64,000 bases of DNA from NCBI GenBank assembly GCA_928212115.1, contig CAKMRJ010005523.1, forward strand, positions 103,752,794 through 103,816,793, read 5' to 3'. The notes below the pieces were generated by a model. The model was not told the origin of the DNA and did no database searches. It saw nothing but the letters and a program-made list of their open reading frames with translations. The stretch's first letter is position 1; each line of letters starts with the position of its first letter. The translations under genes and the position numbers were made by a program. This document shows, piece by piece, positions 32,975 to 46,270 of the stretch. The stretch comes from Lactuca virosa (taxonomy: Eukaryota; Streptophyta; Magnoliopsida; Asterales; Asteraceae).

Positions 32975-34204
32975 ATGGAAAGAACCCGAAATGGAGTCGG
33001 GAACGCAAATGGAAATAGGAATCAACAGCCCCTAGTGATTGAACAAATACCTATTGTAGTAGAAGCTGCACCGGAACCAATCACCATGGCTGGAGTACAA
33101 GCCATGATTCGGGCTATGTTAGATGAACAAAGGGAAGAAATGAGGAGGATGTTGAATGAAAATAGGGACGAACCTACCATGCCTATTGAGCAACCTGAGC
33201 TGATTCCCGAGCAATCGGAGGAAGGGAACTATAGCCGCCCTGTAAGTCAAGTTGGGACTCAAGGAGAACGAAGGAATGGCCCGGATAGGGGAAACGACAA
33301 GAATGGACGAATGTATAAGAACTTCTTGGGTGCCAAGCCACCAAGCCTTTCCGGAAGCCCGAAGCCGGTTTAGATTATGGACTGGGTCTCCGAGATGGAG
33401 ATGGTATTTGAGAGCTGTGACTGCAGCGATAAGCAAAAGATAGTCTTTGCAGTTAGACAACTAAAGACCGGAGTGTTAAGTTGGTGGAAGTTGCTGGCAG
33501 ATACAATTCCACGAGGAGAAGCCATACGAATGTCTTGGGAAGCATTCACGGAGCAGTTAAAAATGCAGTACTGCTCAGAGATAGATCTGATAGACCTAAA
33601 CAACGAGTTTCAGAACCTGAAGAAAGGGAAGATGAGTGTTGATGAGTATGTCACCGCATTCACTTAGAAGATGAAGCTATTTCCCTACTTGGTTCCTACT
33701 AAACTCTCCAAGATAGATAGGTTCGCTAACGGACTGCCTGCAGACTTTGGCCCAACGGTCAAAATGGCAGCTACTTTGAACACAGCCGTTAGAGCAGCTA
33801 AGAATATAGAGACCCAGATAAGAGAAAGGGGTCTAGAAAAGGATAAGGCAGGAGAAAAGAGGAAGTTTGAAGGATCTTCAAGGCCCAACAAGGTGAGTAA
33901 ATCCTCGAAGTTTGGAGGAGGAGGAAGAGGCGAAGCAAGATGGTGTGATAAGTGTGAGAAGAAACACTTAGGAAAATGTGGCGAAGAGGTGACTTGTTTC
34001 AAGTGTGGAAAACATGGGCATTACGCCAATAAATGTACATTCAACAAAAAGGTATGTTATGAATGTAATGAGGAAGGGCAATTCAAGCAAGACTGCCCAA
34101 AGAGAGAAGGGGCTACAAGGCCAAATGTGCCGCCAAAACCGAAAGCAAGAGCATTCCACATGATCCTCGACGAAGCAGAGAACAACGCAAGGAATCAAGG
34201 ATGA
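32975..34204 (+). pseudogene. gag: Gag of element C with two in-frame TAG codons
   Basis: Starts at ATG 32975 (MERTRNGVGN). Capsid-like core includes WVSEMEMVFESCDCS and LSWWKLLADTIPRGE. The single frame is interrupted by TAG at 33371-33373 and 33665-33667, otherwise open for about 410 codons. Three zinc-knuckle positions near the end: CDKCEKKHLGKC (short spacing, as in B), CFKCGKHGHYANKC, and CYECNEEGQFKQDC, where the histidine is replaced by glutamine. It ends at 34204 with no pol frame following. Role: particle assembly and RNA binding; pol products would have to come from another element. The TAGs could be C-to-T changes of CAG. Confidence 0.85.
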
Positions 34205-35150
34205 GGAATTCATACCCGGAGATTGAGTTATGAAGTAGCCAAAGGGATAGAATCATATGATGTAGCCTATTAGAGGTATAGTCTAGGCTGAACTTGAACA
34301 CCTATGTAATCGTTTCAAGAAATAATGAAACCTTCGTTTTGTTATCTGGTGTGTTAAACTGTTATATGATTTTCTTGTATGGTGACTTGGAAAACTGCGA
34401 GACAATACTTGGGACGAGTATGAGTAGGTGTGAATGGTAGTAGAGGCCTATACTACCGGAAGCACATGATTCACGCTTGGATCAGGAAAAGTCACAAGGT
34501 TACCAAGAAGCTAGTAATTGATACCGTTTTATTCAAATATGTCGTTACCATCATTTTGGTAATGACTAAGAGGATGATTGTTATTCCGACCCTAGTGTTC
34601 ATATCGAATTGAGTCCGACTACGATAAGTATGTTACGTGGTTGAGAGAACTAAGTCTGATGTAGCATCTGACTTAAGCCGGAAGATTGAAATAAAAGATA
34701 ATCAAAGCGATCGGTAGAGGTATCGCCATAGTTGCTTGTAGCTAGAAATGCTAACTTTTAAGATGTGATTAGAACATGAAGAAATGTATAGTCTGTTCTG
34801 GAAGACTCTAAGAGACCTGAGTCTAAGCGTGGGAACATACGATGATAAGTCATTAGAATATGACACATCAGTCCATTGTAGTAATAAAATAACTTATCTT
34901 AAGTTTGTTAAGAAGAAGAATTAGTCTCCAGTAAGGATCGAGATTGTGACTTGAAGGTCATAATTTGGAGTCTAACGTGATATAGGGAGCAAGTGCAAGA
35001 TCGAGCACCGCCTGCAATCAGGAAGTCTTAGAGTTAGATACTCGTTCGAAGAAACATCAAAGTAATGGTTATTACTTAGCATGAAGAGATAACATATTGA
35101 GTCATCATGTGAGCCCTGTTTCGTTGATGATTCCGGGACGTAATCATCCT
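34205..35150 (+). other. Conserved 3' non-coding region of element C
   Basis: No coding potential is seen. About 770 bp (from 34390) match the end of element A closely, including the stem-loop at 34420-34474. Retention of this segment in two elements with no pol suggests cis-acting signals. Confidence 0.65.
34420..34474 (+). other. Conserved stem-loop with self-complementary loop (element C)
   Basis: Inner stem GTAGTA (34437-34442) and TACTAC (34451-34456), loop with AGGCCT (34444-34449). TGTG 34429-34432 pairs with CACA 34463-34466. The outer pair ATGAGT 34420-34425 with ATTCAC 34469-34474 is weakened by one mismatch and one wobble, although GTGAAT just inside could pair with ATTCAC instead. 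Confidence 0.65.
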
Positions 35151-35160
35151 AAGGGGGAGA
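35151..35160 (+). promoter_or_regulatory. Polypurine tract, element C
   Basis: AAGGGGGAGA five bases before the 3' LTR, as in A. Confidence 0.85.
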
Positions 35161-35164
35161 TAAT

Positions 35165-37593
35165 TGTAACGCCCGTAGATCCGGGCTAGTCAATTTAGAG
35201 ATAATAGGGGTCGAAAACGACTTTTCGACAAAAGATTATTTAGAATAAATAATCTTAACCAAGTTGTAGAATATGTCTCAAGGATTCCGTACATATAAAG
35301 AACGCCAGAATCCGAGTTATAACGAAGAAATTATGACCCGTCGAAGTTTCGCGACGGAACCGGCACAATACCGGGAAGCGTAAATAGTGAATTTACGTTA
35401 GAGCGACTTTTAGCCTAAGCGATCTAAACAAAAGTCGTAGAATACGTTAAACCGAGAACATACAAAAAAAGAACGCCCAAATCTGACTTCGTATGAGGAA
35501 GTTATGAATTTTCTAAGATTTGGCTTAGCAGTGCACAACCCGAAACTCGAATTTTAGATCGAGCGGTTTTTGGCCTATGCGACCTAAATGAGAATTGAAG
35601 ATCTCATTAATAGGAACTCAACAGTAAAAAGACAGACGAAAACAGAGTCCGTATGTAGAAGTTATGAATTTTACGCGGACATTTAACAGTATAATCTCCT
35701 CGTACTGTTAAATTTAAGATCGGTCGAGAATTAGCCGACGGAGTCAAAATGAAAGTTATATATCTTATTTTTACCTACGCGTAGATATAAACAACGTCAA
35801 AAACGGAGCTCGTATGTGAAAGTTATGGATTTTAGAAGTCGGAAGTGTGCTGTGCGAAAATGGGTGATGTGGCACAATCTTGGCCGTTGCTTTCTCCCCA
35901 AGTCTTGCAACTAGATGGTGACATGTGGCACCAAGTTCAGCCATTTTTCACCCTATAAATAGAACCTCACCCACCCTCATTTTCTTCACACCTTTCCCAT
36001 TCTTTCTTCACTTTACTCTCTCTCTAGAACCTCTCTCTAGCCCCGAAACCCCCCGAAAAGCCTAGGGAACCTCCCTAGCAGGAGGCGCACGCCCCGGAGT
36101 GCTCGACGGCTCCGAGAAGAAGAGATTTTTGGCTCGGGATCGATGCTCCAAGCAAAGCCCAGTTTTCTATAAAACCCGCTGTAAGTGAGCTACGCCTACG
36201 CTATTTTTTATATAGCTTTTATTTAATTATAGTAACGTTATTAGGAACTTATAATAAGTACTTGGGCTATTATTATGGGTTATATAAGTATTGTTTAATG
36301 CTTATATAATAGTAATAATAGCTAGACTATTAATTAGTCTCGGCGAATAATAGACTAAACTCTAGTGGTAATAATACTAGGTTTCGTCGAAGGAAATTAT
36401 TTTTAAGAAGCGAAGCGCTGTCTGAGTTCGGAATCACCACCTTTTCAAGTGAGTGCATAGTTACTTTCATCTTACACATAGATATGAAGTATTTTATATA
36501 AATTACGTGCTATGTGTGCATATTATTTGAATACTTGCTGTCTATGCTGGATGAACGATTTTATACATGTTTTAAAAGATTTAAACGGTATATTTGTTTT
36601 ATATCTAGAAATATGTTGCGGATGAAACATGGGTAGATGAAATAGTTGGTGTGTGATGAAATAAAATGATGAGAGATAGGTGATGATAGAAAGGTGATGA
36701 TAATTAGGTAAATAGATGATGATGAATAGGTGATGTAGGATGAAAGGAGATACCATAACCTTAACCGACAATGTGGCGATGTAGTCATCTACCAGAGTAT
36801 AGATGGCGACCACGGACTATTCTAGACAACCCAGTCGAAACACCAGCAGGCCCATAACCTATAGGTGATGAATTACGAGTTCAGGCGATGTTGTAACTAC
36901 GTATTCATGCGATGATACTCTAACCCCTTACTATGAATTACGAGTTCAGGCGATGTTGTAACTACGTATTCATGCGATGATGCCCTAACCCTTGTTGGGC
37001 ACGTATTGAGGTAGTAATCCCTGAATCAATACTGTCTATGTAATGTAGGTGATGATCCTTAGGAAGAGTCCTTAGGAACAAACATATAAGGAAATGCGAT
37101 GTAAGGAGATGAGAGGTAAATATGATGTAGGATATGATCCTTAGGATAAATCCTTAGGGAAGGTACTTAGGAATAAAGAAGATAATGGGGATGGGTAATT
37201 GGGTTAATTGTTCGATGATTAAACATAATAATTTTATTATTGTGGGTTGAAAACCCTATGTACTCACCAGGTTTCCCAACCTGACCCACTCAGTTTACTT
37301 GTATCACAGGTGACGAGGTGAAGTTACATTACACTGAGAGATTAAGGATATAGAGATCACTAGTGTAAATGAATGTAAGTTCTGTTTATGCTTATGTTTC
37401 TGTATTGACGATGACATCCCAAATGTTTTAAAATGAATAAAAATACATTTCTTCGGAAATGCTTTGATAATGAAATTATCATGTTTTTCTGGGGAACAAA
37501 TTCCGCAACGTTTTTATTAAAAGAGATACTCTGATTTTTATAAAGCATAAACAAAAATCGGTCTTTTCTGGCCGTGAAAATGGGGATGTCACA
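35165..37593 (+). repeat. 3' LTR of element C (2429 bp)
   Basis: Same length as the 5' LTR with scattered substitutions. TATA box at 35954-35962. Confidence 0.94.
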
Positions 37594-37598
37594 GGTAA

Positions 37599-39115
37599 CT
37601 TGAGACTGTTCATGAGTACAAAGTGTATAAGATCAAACCCTTCAGATTGGAGGCTGGGCTCTTTCGTTTTTGGGATTCGAAACGAAGTCATTTGCCAGGC
37701 TTGTGAAATCTTCAGCCTAAGTTGGTATTACTTAGAACCTCAAGGATTTCGTGAGTGATGTGTGCCAAAGAAAAAGATATGAAGCAAATTAACAAAAATT
37801 TGGGTTCTGTGATGTCTAAAATTTAGACACGAAGTCAGTTAAACCCCGGGCAAAGGTTGCTTCGTTAATTATCAAGAGAGATAATCAACAGCTTATGTAT
37901 GTTCCCGTGAATTACAATTGAATTCTTATAGAGAAGTATCAAAGGGCTTCTGTTTCAATACTTCAAAGGGTGGCTTACGAATTTCGTTACATATCAACCT
38001 AAACATAAGGTGAGTAATTGTAACCGAAATTACTTGTTTGACCATTGTAGTCAGTGACAAGTTGCATTGAAAAGTATGTAAAAGCGACTAAGGAAAAGAA
38101 TTGATACTCACATGGAAATCACATCCAAAGAAAAATATTTAAGCTGGATCTTGTTGGGAAACAAATGTCGTGGATTTCAAACATTTGATCAAGACCCCTC
38201 ATACGAAAGAATGTGATTTAGAGTATACAGAATTTTTGGTACAGAAACAAGTGTTTGGTAAGAATCTGGAACAAAGTTCCCCGTCAATTCCTTAATAATT
38301 TCGTATATTTGGGTTTCACTTACATCACGGTTTCATGATTTAAGATCATCAACACAGATTTTTGACATGTTTAAGTCATGATTGGTTTGATCAATGACCT
38401 CTTGAACATGTGTCTTTGTGTGTGAAAAGTGTTAAGAATTTTGTGACGAAAAAGATGGTGAAAGATTCGAATGTACCTCTGTTAAACATGGACCAAACAG
38501 TAAACTCTTAACTCATTTGAGAATAGTAAGGTAGCTCAGTGACTAATGTGAATGTATGCCTGATTGGGAAGAAACTTTTGTATGAAAAATTTCATTAAGG
38601 CTTTCGTTAACACACATTGAGTCTTTGGAGGCTTGAGTCGACATGCTGCATCATGCTTCTAGGGACATCTTAACTAGTGCATAGTTTGAAGAAAAATACC
38701 TTCCCTAAGAAACATAAGCATGACCCTTGAAAAATTCTTCGTGTAAACATCCGTGATACCTAAAAAGAATAACCAAGTAACAAAAATCTTTTTGAATTTT
38801 ATATTTTTGAAAAGAAATAAAAATATTTTTGTGATTTTGAAGTTTTTGAAAAATAAAACATGCATCAAAAGAAAATCTTTTTGGAATTTTTGATTTATCG
38901 AAAATGATTACAAAGTAAAATATTTTTGGTTTTTCAGTTTTTCTCAAAATAAAAGACAAACTATTGAAATTAAAAGATGATACCAAACACACGAAAATTT
39001 TCAGCTCCAATATACGAAAACGAAGCATGTCGAAGCGCTGAATGTGAACAGTAACCCCTGAATGGTTAATACGATCAGCCTCTGAATAGACACTTTTTCA
39101 CCAATAGACGCTTCG
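37599..39115 (-). other. Spacer between pol and extra gene in element D
   Basis: Non-coding on both strands and AT-rich. Parts align loosely with the equivalent spacer of E (56190-57890), such as the block around CAAAGAAAAAG. The end near pol contains CGAAGC/GCTTCG elements (39020-39110). Confidence 0.55.
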
Positions 39116-41010
39116 TTAATTTTGTATGACTGATTCTGGTACAGAATTCGCATCTAACATTCCCAAACCTGCCAAAATTCTCATAAAAGATTTTTCATCA
39201 AGAGGTTTTGTGAAAATATCAGCAAGTTGATCAGTTGTTTTTACAAAATGAACTTCAATATTTCCATCTTCAACGTGATCTTTTATGAAGTGATAACGAA
39301 GAGCAATATGTTTTGTTTTCGAATGTTGTACTGGATTATGACAAATGCGTATAGCACTTTGTGAATCACAATACAATAGAATCTTTTTCATATTAATTGC
39401 ATAATCACGCAATTGGCTTTGAATCCAGATGATTTGAGAAGTGCAAGCTGCAGCAGAAATGTATTCAGCTTCTGCAGTGGAAATTGCAACACAAGTTTGC
39501 TTTTTCGATTGCCAACTGACAAGCTTCCCATCCAGTAATTGACATCCTCCACTTGTGATTTTTCTATCAAGAGTACATCCACCAAGATCTGAATCCGAAA
39601 AGGCTTGAATGAAAAATCCAGATTTCGAAGGATACCACAATCCTAACGAAACTGTTCCTTTGAGATAACGAAAGATATTTTTAACATCTGTTAAATGTGG
39701 TTCTCTTGGATTCGCTTGATACCTAGCACAATTACATACAGAAAACATGATATCAGGTCTACTTGCAGTTAAATAAAGTAGAGAACCTATCATGCTTTTG
39801 AACAAAGTAAGATCAACAACAGGTGTATCTAACGAAGGTGTTAATTTCGTTCCAACTGCCATCGACACTCTTAGCTTCGTGCTATTCGTCATTCCAAATT
39901 TCTCAAGCAAGTTCTTCATGTATTTTTCTTGGTTAACGAAAGTTCCTTCTCTGCTTTGACGAATATTTAACCCAAGAAAATTGTTGATTTTACCCATCAT
40001 GCTCATTTCGAATTGACTCTTCATCAAATTCTCAAATTCACTAGACAAAGCTGGGTCAGTAGAGCCAAAAATAATATCGTCAACATAAATTTGAACAAGC
40101 ATTAGATGATTACCAACTTTCTTAAGAAATAATGTGGGGTCAACTGATCCTTGTTTAAATTTCGACTGTTTAAAAAAATTGGTAAGTGTTGCATACCAAT
40201 GTCTTGGTGCTTGTTTTAACCCATAAACAGCCTTATCTAAGATGTATACATGATTACGAAATTCTTCGTTAATGAAACTTGGTGGTTGTTCAACATACAC
40301 AGTTTTTCAAGCTCTCCATTCAAGAATGCACATTTGACATCCATTTGATAAACATCAAAGTCCTTATGAGCTGCATAGGCTAAAAATATTCGAACAGCCT
40401 CGAGTCTTGCGACAGGGGAAAAGGTTTCTTCATAGTCGATACCTTCTTGTTGCGAATAACCTTTAACTACAAGCCTAGCTATATTTCGAATGATATTGCC
40501 TTCTTTGTCAGTTTTGTTTTTGAAAATCCATTTTAATCCGACAATCGAAACGTCTTTTGGTTTTGGAATCAATCTCCAAACCTTATTTCGTTCGAATTCA
40601 GCAAGTTTAGATTGCATTGCAACAACCCAATCTGAGTGTTCCATAGCAACCTTAACTGTCTTTGGCTCAATTTTCGAAATAAAAACATTAAACATGCATA
40701 ATTCTTGATTCGTATTGAGTACCTCATTTTTCGCACGAACTTGAGCTCTTGTTAAAACTCCATCTTGTGGATTTCCTATTACTTGCTCTTTTGGATGATT
40801 TTTCGTCCATTTCTCAAGTGGTGGATATGTTGGATCAAATTCCAATGGTGCATCTTCATACATATCTTCATTTTTAGATCCTGCAACTGAAATATTATCA
40901 TTAATTTCATGAAATTCATCATTATGTTCAAGATTTATTGTATCTGTTTCATTATTCTCCCTCTCAACATAATTATCATTTTGATACTCCCCCTCGAAAT
41001 TATCATTCAT
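39116..41010 (-). pseudogene. pol: Reverse transcriptase and RNase H of element D
   Basis: RT begins near 40700 (KWIFKNKTDKEGN, VYQMDVKCAFLNGE) and continues after a single-base deletion near 40310 into a long frame (40300-39116). That frame contains the catalytic YVDDIIFGS, the LYLTASRPDIMFSVC block, then RNase H with SDSDLGG, STAEAEYI and LYCDSQSA and a C-terminal DIFTKPL. Copia-type order and motifs are intact apart from that frameshift. The segment above 40700 is the integrase-RT linker (acidic, Asn-rich). Function: cDNA synthesis from element RNA. Confidence 0.9.
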
Positions 41011-42252
41011 ACTACTCTTCTCCCCCTTGAAAGGATGCTCCCCCTCAACACCTGAAGGTATATTGTATGTTCCCCTTCCAAACGATCATTTAGCATTCTT
41101 TCGCCATTTGTAACGGTATCTAAAGTTGAATCTTCAGTATGTTTCGAGGATTCGGGTATTTGATTATCAGCAACATTAACTTCAGCATCAACCGCCCTGT
41201 CTGGGACACCAAAAATTAAATCATAATCAAAATCGATTGAATTATCATCTTCAGTTTGATTAGTTGATTCATTAAAAATTGGTTTTTGTTCAAACTCTCT
41301 TTCCACTTGTTTGACATAATAGTCATCAAAAGTAAGATTAAATGTTTCCTCAATTTTTCTTGTTCGTTTGTTTAACACTCTATATGCAACTGAATTGTTC
41401 GAATATCCCAGAAATATTCCTTCATCAGCTTTAGCTTGAAATTTTGAAAGATTATCTTTGAGATTCATAATAAAGCACCTGCAACCAAAAACATGAAAGA
41501 ATTTGACATTAGGTTTTCGATTGTTTATTATTTCATAGGGAGTGATATTAAATCGTCTATGAATAAAAGATCGATTCTGAGTAAAACATGTTGTTGATAC
41601 AGCTTCGGCCCATAAGTATTTAGGAAGATTCGCATATGTCAACATTGTTCTTGCCGCTTCGCACAATGACCTATTTCTACTTTCGACTACACCATTTTGT
41701 TGAGTTGTATATGGTGATGAGAAATTATGCGAAATCCCTTTTTCTGTTAGAAACGAATCCAGCACATTATTCTTAAACTCAGACCCATGATCACTTTTGA
41801 TTCTTCGAACATTCTTTTTCAGACTCATCTCTATTTTCTTGATAAATTCGATCATTGTTTGAGCAACTTCAGATTTTAACCTGAGAAAATATACCCAAGT
41901 GAATCGTGAAAAATCATCAACAATAACCAAAATGTATCGTTTCTTGTTGAGTGTGTCAACAGTTAATGTACCATTTCGAATCTATTACGATTGGATGTCC
42001 TTTACGATGTTGTTTTCCTTGTTCGCAAGCTGCACAAAGAGTATCATTATCAAATTTTAGTATAGGTAAACCACGAACTAAGTCTTCTATAACCAGCTTA
42101 TTCAAGTTTCGAAAGTTAAGATGTGATAAACGCCTATGCCATAACCAGCTGACATCATTTGAGGCTTTCAAAAGTAGACACACAGATGGTTTGCCTACAA
42201 TTGGTTTGATATCAAGTGTGAACATATCTCCATATCTTTTCGACTTTAACAA
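41007..42252 (-). pseudogene. int: Integrase of element D (first catalytic Asp deleted)
   Basis: GAG-pre-integrase and zinc-binding part at 42252-41956 (WLWHRRLSHLNF, CAACEQGK). The core resumes at 41930 (VIVDDFSRFTW) with Asp in KSDHGSEF and Glu in QNGVVES. Compared with element E, about 16 residues that should carry the HIDLC segment, with the first Asp of the DDE triad, are missing between the two frames, and the frame is shifted. The C-terminal part has the copia GKRP-like region (NVKFFHVFGCRCF, DEGIFLGYS). The integrase is therefore dead. Confidence 0.88.
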
Positions 42253-42578
42253 AACTTCATTCGTTCAACTTTTGATATTATGCTTCCTTCTTCGTTAAAC
42301 ACAACTTGATTCCCAGTGCCCACAACAAGTTGTGAAACACTTATCAAATTATGTTGAAGACCTTCCACATATGCAACTCGATTTACTGTGAATTGACCAT
42401 TTGTTACTTTGCCATAACCTTTGACTTGACATTTATGATTATTTCCAAACTTCACCACTCCAGCATTTTCAAGACTTCGAAAATCTCTTAAATTCTCCTT
42501 TCTTCCAGTCATGTGACGAGAGCAACCACTATCAATATACCATTTCTCATCATATTGCTCGTCACACAATACCTGCAT
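42246..42578 (-). pseudogene. pr: Aspartic protease of element D
   Basis: Active-site block WYIDSGCSRHMTG near 42545-42505 and the downstream LISVSQL segment typical of copia polyproteins. A TAA precedes it in frame (FFN-stop-MQV) and a frameshift follows near 42250. Confidence 0.85.
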
Positions 42579-44554
42579 TTAATTAAAGAATTTAGGTACC
42601 CAAGGCTTTTTGGGTCCTTGGTTATTAGATTGAAACAACAAATGAAATTTCGAACTCAAAACCCAAGTTCGAACTTTTGTTTTTACACTATCAATTAAGT
42701 CAACATCATCAGTTAAAGATATTGAAACATAATTTTTTGATGGTTTTGAACTTTCATTTGATTCCACCTCAGGCTTCTCAATTCGTGTAACTTTGTTGAT
42801 TGGTTGCCATCTCTGAACTGAAATATTCGAATCTTGAGAAGATGAACTTTGTGTTGAAGATTCATTCAACTACTCTTCATAAGCATTTCGAATCTGTTGT
42901 TGAGAAAACTTTTCTACTTGAAACTTTTTCCCTTGTCCTTCTAGCCAATGATTGATTGATTTTACATCTGAAGTACCTTTTGAGTTCGTAACTTTTGTTG
43001 CTTTATGAACTGATGGATTTGGAAAATTTGGTTTTTGTGGAGTGAATTTGACATTAGTTTGAGAATGTGTTGATTTTCGAACATTGTCATATTTTCGGAC
43101 ATTCACACGATTATGATTTGTCTTAAAATGTTGAGAGTTGACAATCTTTCGAACATTTTCAACCTTTTGATTTGTATTACTTTGATTCTTAGTTGAAGAA
43201 AATGAATCCATTACGTTTGTTGCATAATGAAAAGAAGTATTTGGTGGTTTTCTTTTGAAAAACGTCTCTTGATGATTTGTTGTTTGAGAACTCATTGATG
43301 AGTTTAAATTTGAAAATTTTTTGATTTTTCATTCTCTTGAATCAGACGAAACTTTGGATTTTAATAGAGCGGGATTTTTCTTTTTCGTTGTTGATTCGAA
43401 TATTTGTTTTTCGTTTAACACTACTTACCAAAAAATTCCTTTTTGTGCTTTTCTTTTTGAAACTCCTTTTTCTTTTGAAAAAATTTCAACAAGTGTTTTA
43501 AATTCTGGTGAATTCAGTTTTACAACTTGAGATGTCTCAACAATTTCTTGTTTGAAAACTTCTTTTTCTTTTTCAGATTTTACAACCCATTTTCGTGTTG
43601 ATTTTTGTCTTTGAAAAAGATACGAATTCTTGGTTAGGTTGTTTTCAACAGTGCCTTGATTCGAAAGGAATCCTTCGTCTGAAGTTCTTTTGTTGTCTTC
43701 TTCAATCAATTTGTTAAACTCTGGCTTGATGTTCTCAGCATTCCTAGTAGTGACAAATACTTGATTTGGAAAAACTATTTCATCTGTGCATATAAAATTT
43801 GGATACACGAGAGTATTAGTTTCCAAATAGTGAGCACCTTTTTCATTCATTACTTTGTCAAACTTTTCAGTTCCTCCATAAACTTGTTCAACAACAACTC
43901 TTGGAATGGTTGTTTCATTGAAAACATTCTTTTCTGACTTATTATTACACAAAACTTTAACTTCGTCCTCCTCATCATCACTACTATCTGTTTGACTGTC
44001 TCGTATCTCCACATCATCAAAGTTACAGACATTCGAAGTAGAGGGTTTTCCAATGTCATCCTCAACCATCAAATCATTAACAATTTCTTTACCTTTGATC
44101 TTAGATGTGACATTAATGATAGATAACTGAGAACAATCAATACTTTCCTCTTCTTCAATTTCACTGATTTCATTAACATTATCCGAGTTATCATCAATAT
44201 CAGCAAAATTGAATTGAGAGTCAAGTTTTGAATGTCAGTTCTTTTCAAAATTTTCACTTGTTCATCTTTTGTCAAACTTTCATTCATAATTTCAACAAGT
44301 TCATCAACATTTAGAAATTCATCTATCTTAACAATACCATAAGCATATCTATCATCTGGCACTTTATTAAAATCAGCTATGGTATTTTCACAATCATATG
44401 AAATGATATCAACTTTTTCTCTCTCGTAGACAAAAAAAGGTAACAACTTACGATGTTGTTCTTTGCTAATCTCAGACGAATGATGTAAAGCAGTTAATTT
44501 TGCATACAAACGCTTAGCTGAATTACAATAGATGTTTCGTTGAGCAAGTAACAT
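42579..44554 (-). pseudogene. Gag-protease spacer region of element D
   Basis: Three to four frames connected by stops and frameshifts (44554-44069, 44072-43425, 43295-42870, 42869-42579). Composition is Ser/Asn/Lys/Glu-rich with no recognised domain, ending in GPKKPWVPKF just before the protease. This long low-complexity stretch occupies the place of the extended Gag C-terminus in related elements. Confidence 0.65.
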
Positions 44555-46037
44555 CCTTATCTAGATTTTCCCTATCAGTATTAACATTCTTTAATTGTAA
44601 TTCTAGATACTCTACTCTGCTTCGTTTCGTGTCAAGTAACTTTTGTGTCTCTAGCAGTTCATTATTAAGTTTCTTTGCTTCGTTACTAGCAGACACAACA
44701 ATAGCATCAAAGTAAGCAACAATATCATCAAAAGCAATTATTTTAGAATCATATGCTTGTAAAGGAATGTTAAATGACTCAAGAATAGAACGTACCTTTG
44801 TTGTCATTGGACATTTGTCGCTTGACTTCTTCATGAAGCATTGACCAATCACTTCTTCTTCTCCATCCTCAAACTTAGCAAACATGGCACCATGAGTGGG
44901 ATGCCTCATCTCTTCATCATCAGATCCAGAAGACCAGATCTGATAAGTGCCATCTTCTTCTTGTTCGCCTTTTGCCACCAAAGAGATACCTTTCGCCTTT
45001 GCTCTTACTTCTTCCAATCTCTCCGTGTAATATGCCTCATCCTTCAACTTATTCTTCTTCTCATCTTTCTTACGAAGCATGCAGTCGTTCGCAAGATGGT
45101 TTGCTCCATTGCAATAATAACAATCTATTCCTGAATCACCTTTCAATTTCTTCTCTGTCTTGGACTCTTTCCCTTTTTCATCATTCTTCTCAATCATTTC
45201 GAATTTCTTTTTCTCATCCACACCAGACTTCACGAAGCTTCCTTTACCATCACTTTGCTTCCCTTTGGGATTAAAAGGCTTCTTGAAAAACTTTTTAACT
45301 CGATTGTTCGAGTAAAAAGATATAGCTTCATCATCAGAGTTCATGAGAAAACCTTCTTCATCCGAACCCTCTTTTTCAACAGTATCCACCTCAGACACTT
45401 TAGAAACCAGAGCTAGAGGTCATCCTATTCTCTGTTTCGCCTCTTCCATCATTTCTGAAACTTCACTTTCGTGTGTTTTCAACTGATTGTACACATCATT
45501 CAGAGATGAATAGTCGAAACTTTGTTGATTTTTGATCATCATACTTACACTCCTCCACTCCTTACGAAGTCCCATGACAAAAGTAAGATTCAACTCCATT
45601 AAGGACCTTGTGATTCCATACCAATTGCATCGGTAAATCAGCTCATTCAGACGATCATAATAACCTTCAATTGTTTCATTTTCCTTTTTTCTGAACTCCT
45701 TCAGCTCTACCAAACATTGCTTGACTGAATTGATCTTCGTTTTCTCACTCCCTTGATACTTCTCCTTGAGAGTGATCCAGATTTCATTGTTTTCCAGTCT
45801 TGTGGATTGATTTTCAACATCAGAAGTTGTTGTAGATGAACCAATGTTCTGAACATTTGCAAGAGGTCGAACTGTTCCTTTGATGCAATTCCATAATTCC
45901 TCATCTAGACCATTCAGATAGTCTTCCATACGATCCGCCCATTGATCATAATACTCTGGAATCAGCATCGGAATTTTTGTTGATGATCCAAGTAGATGAG
46001 AATAAGAAGTCATTGTATTCAAGTTGAAGTTCGCCAT
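44523..46037 (-). pseudogene. gag: Gag of element D
   Basis: Starts at ATG 46037 (MANFNLNTM). A copia Gag core of the UBN2 type (YDQWADRMEDYL, NSVKQCLVELKEF, ETIEGYYDRLNELI) ends at a TGA near 45420 that looks like a mutated CGA. The frame then continues (SEVDTVEKEG) with a Lys/Glu-rich region and one zinc knuckle CYYCNGANHLANDC near 45130-45090. Role: particle formation and RNA binding. Confidence 0.85.
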
Positions 46038-46270
46038 TGATGATCAAATGAGAAAATTCAGAAAACTTGATGAATTTGAAATTTGATCAAATGAATTGAT
46101 CAGAAGCTTGTAATCAATCAGTCGATTATACAATTCAAATGCAAAATCTAATCAAATCTGTAGATTGGATGAGATTTTCAGAACCAAAACGCAGAAACTT
46201 TTTGAGACGAGAAATGATTCAAAAACAAATGATTCATGAATGAAAATCAGATCATTGCAGTTTGATTCCT

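Larger units (their letters stand above)
30144..37593 (+). mobile_element. Element C: gag-only gypsy-type element (7450 bp)
   Basis: TSD GGTAA at 30139-30143 and 37594-37598, two LTRs of exactly 2429 bp, primer binding site, gag, a 3' non-coding region and a polypurine tract, but no protease, RT or integrase. The layout fits the TR-GAG class of non-autonomous elements. Related in LTR and 3' region to element A. It sits in the spacer between pol and the extra gene of element D. Confidence 0.93.

Noticed and set aside
42550..42600. Intron at the gag-protease boundary of D and E (TGCAG before GT)
   Set aside because: An acceptor-like TGCAG exists, but no donor lies far enough upstream. The only donor would give an intron of about 29 nt.
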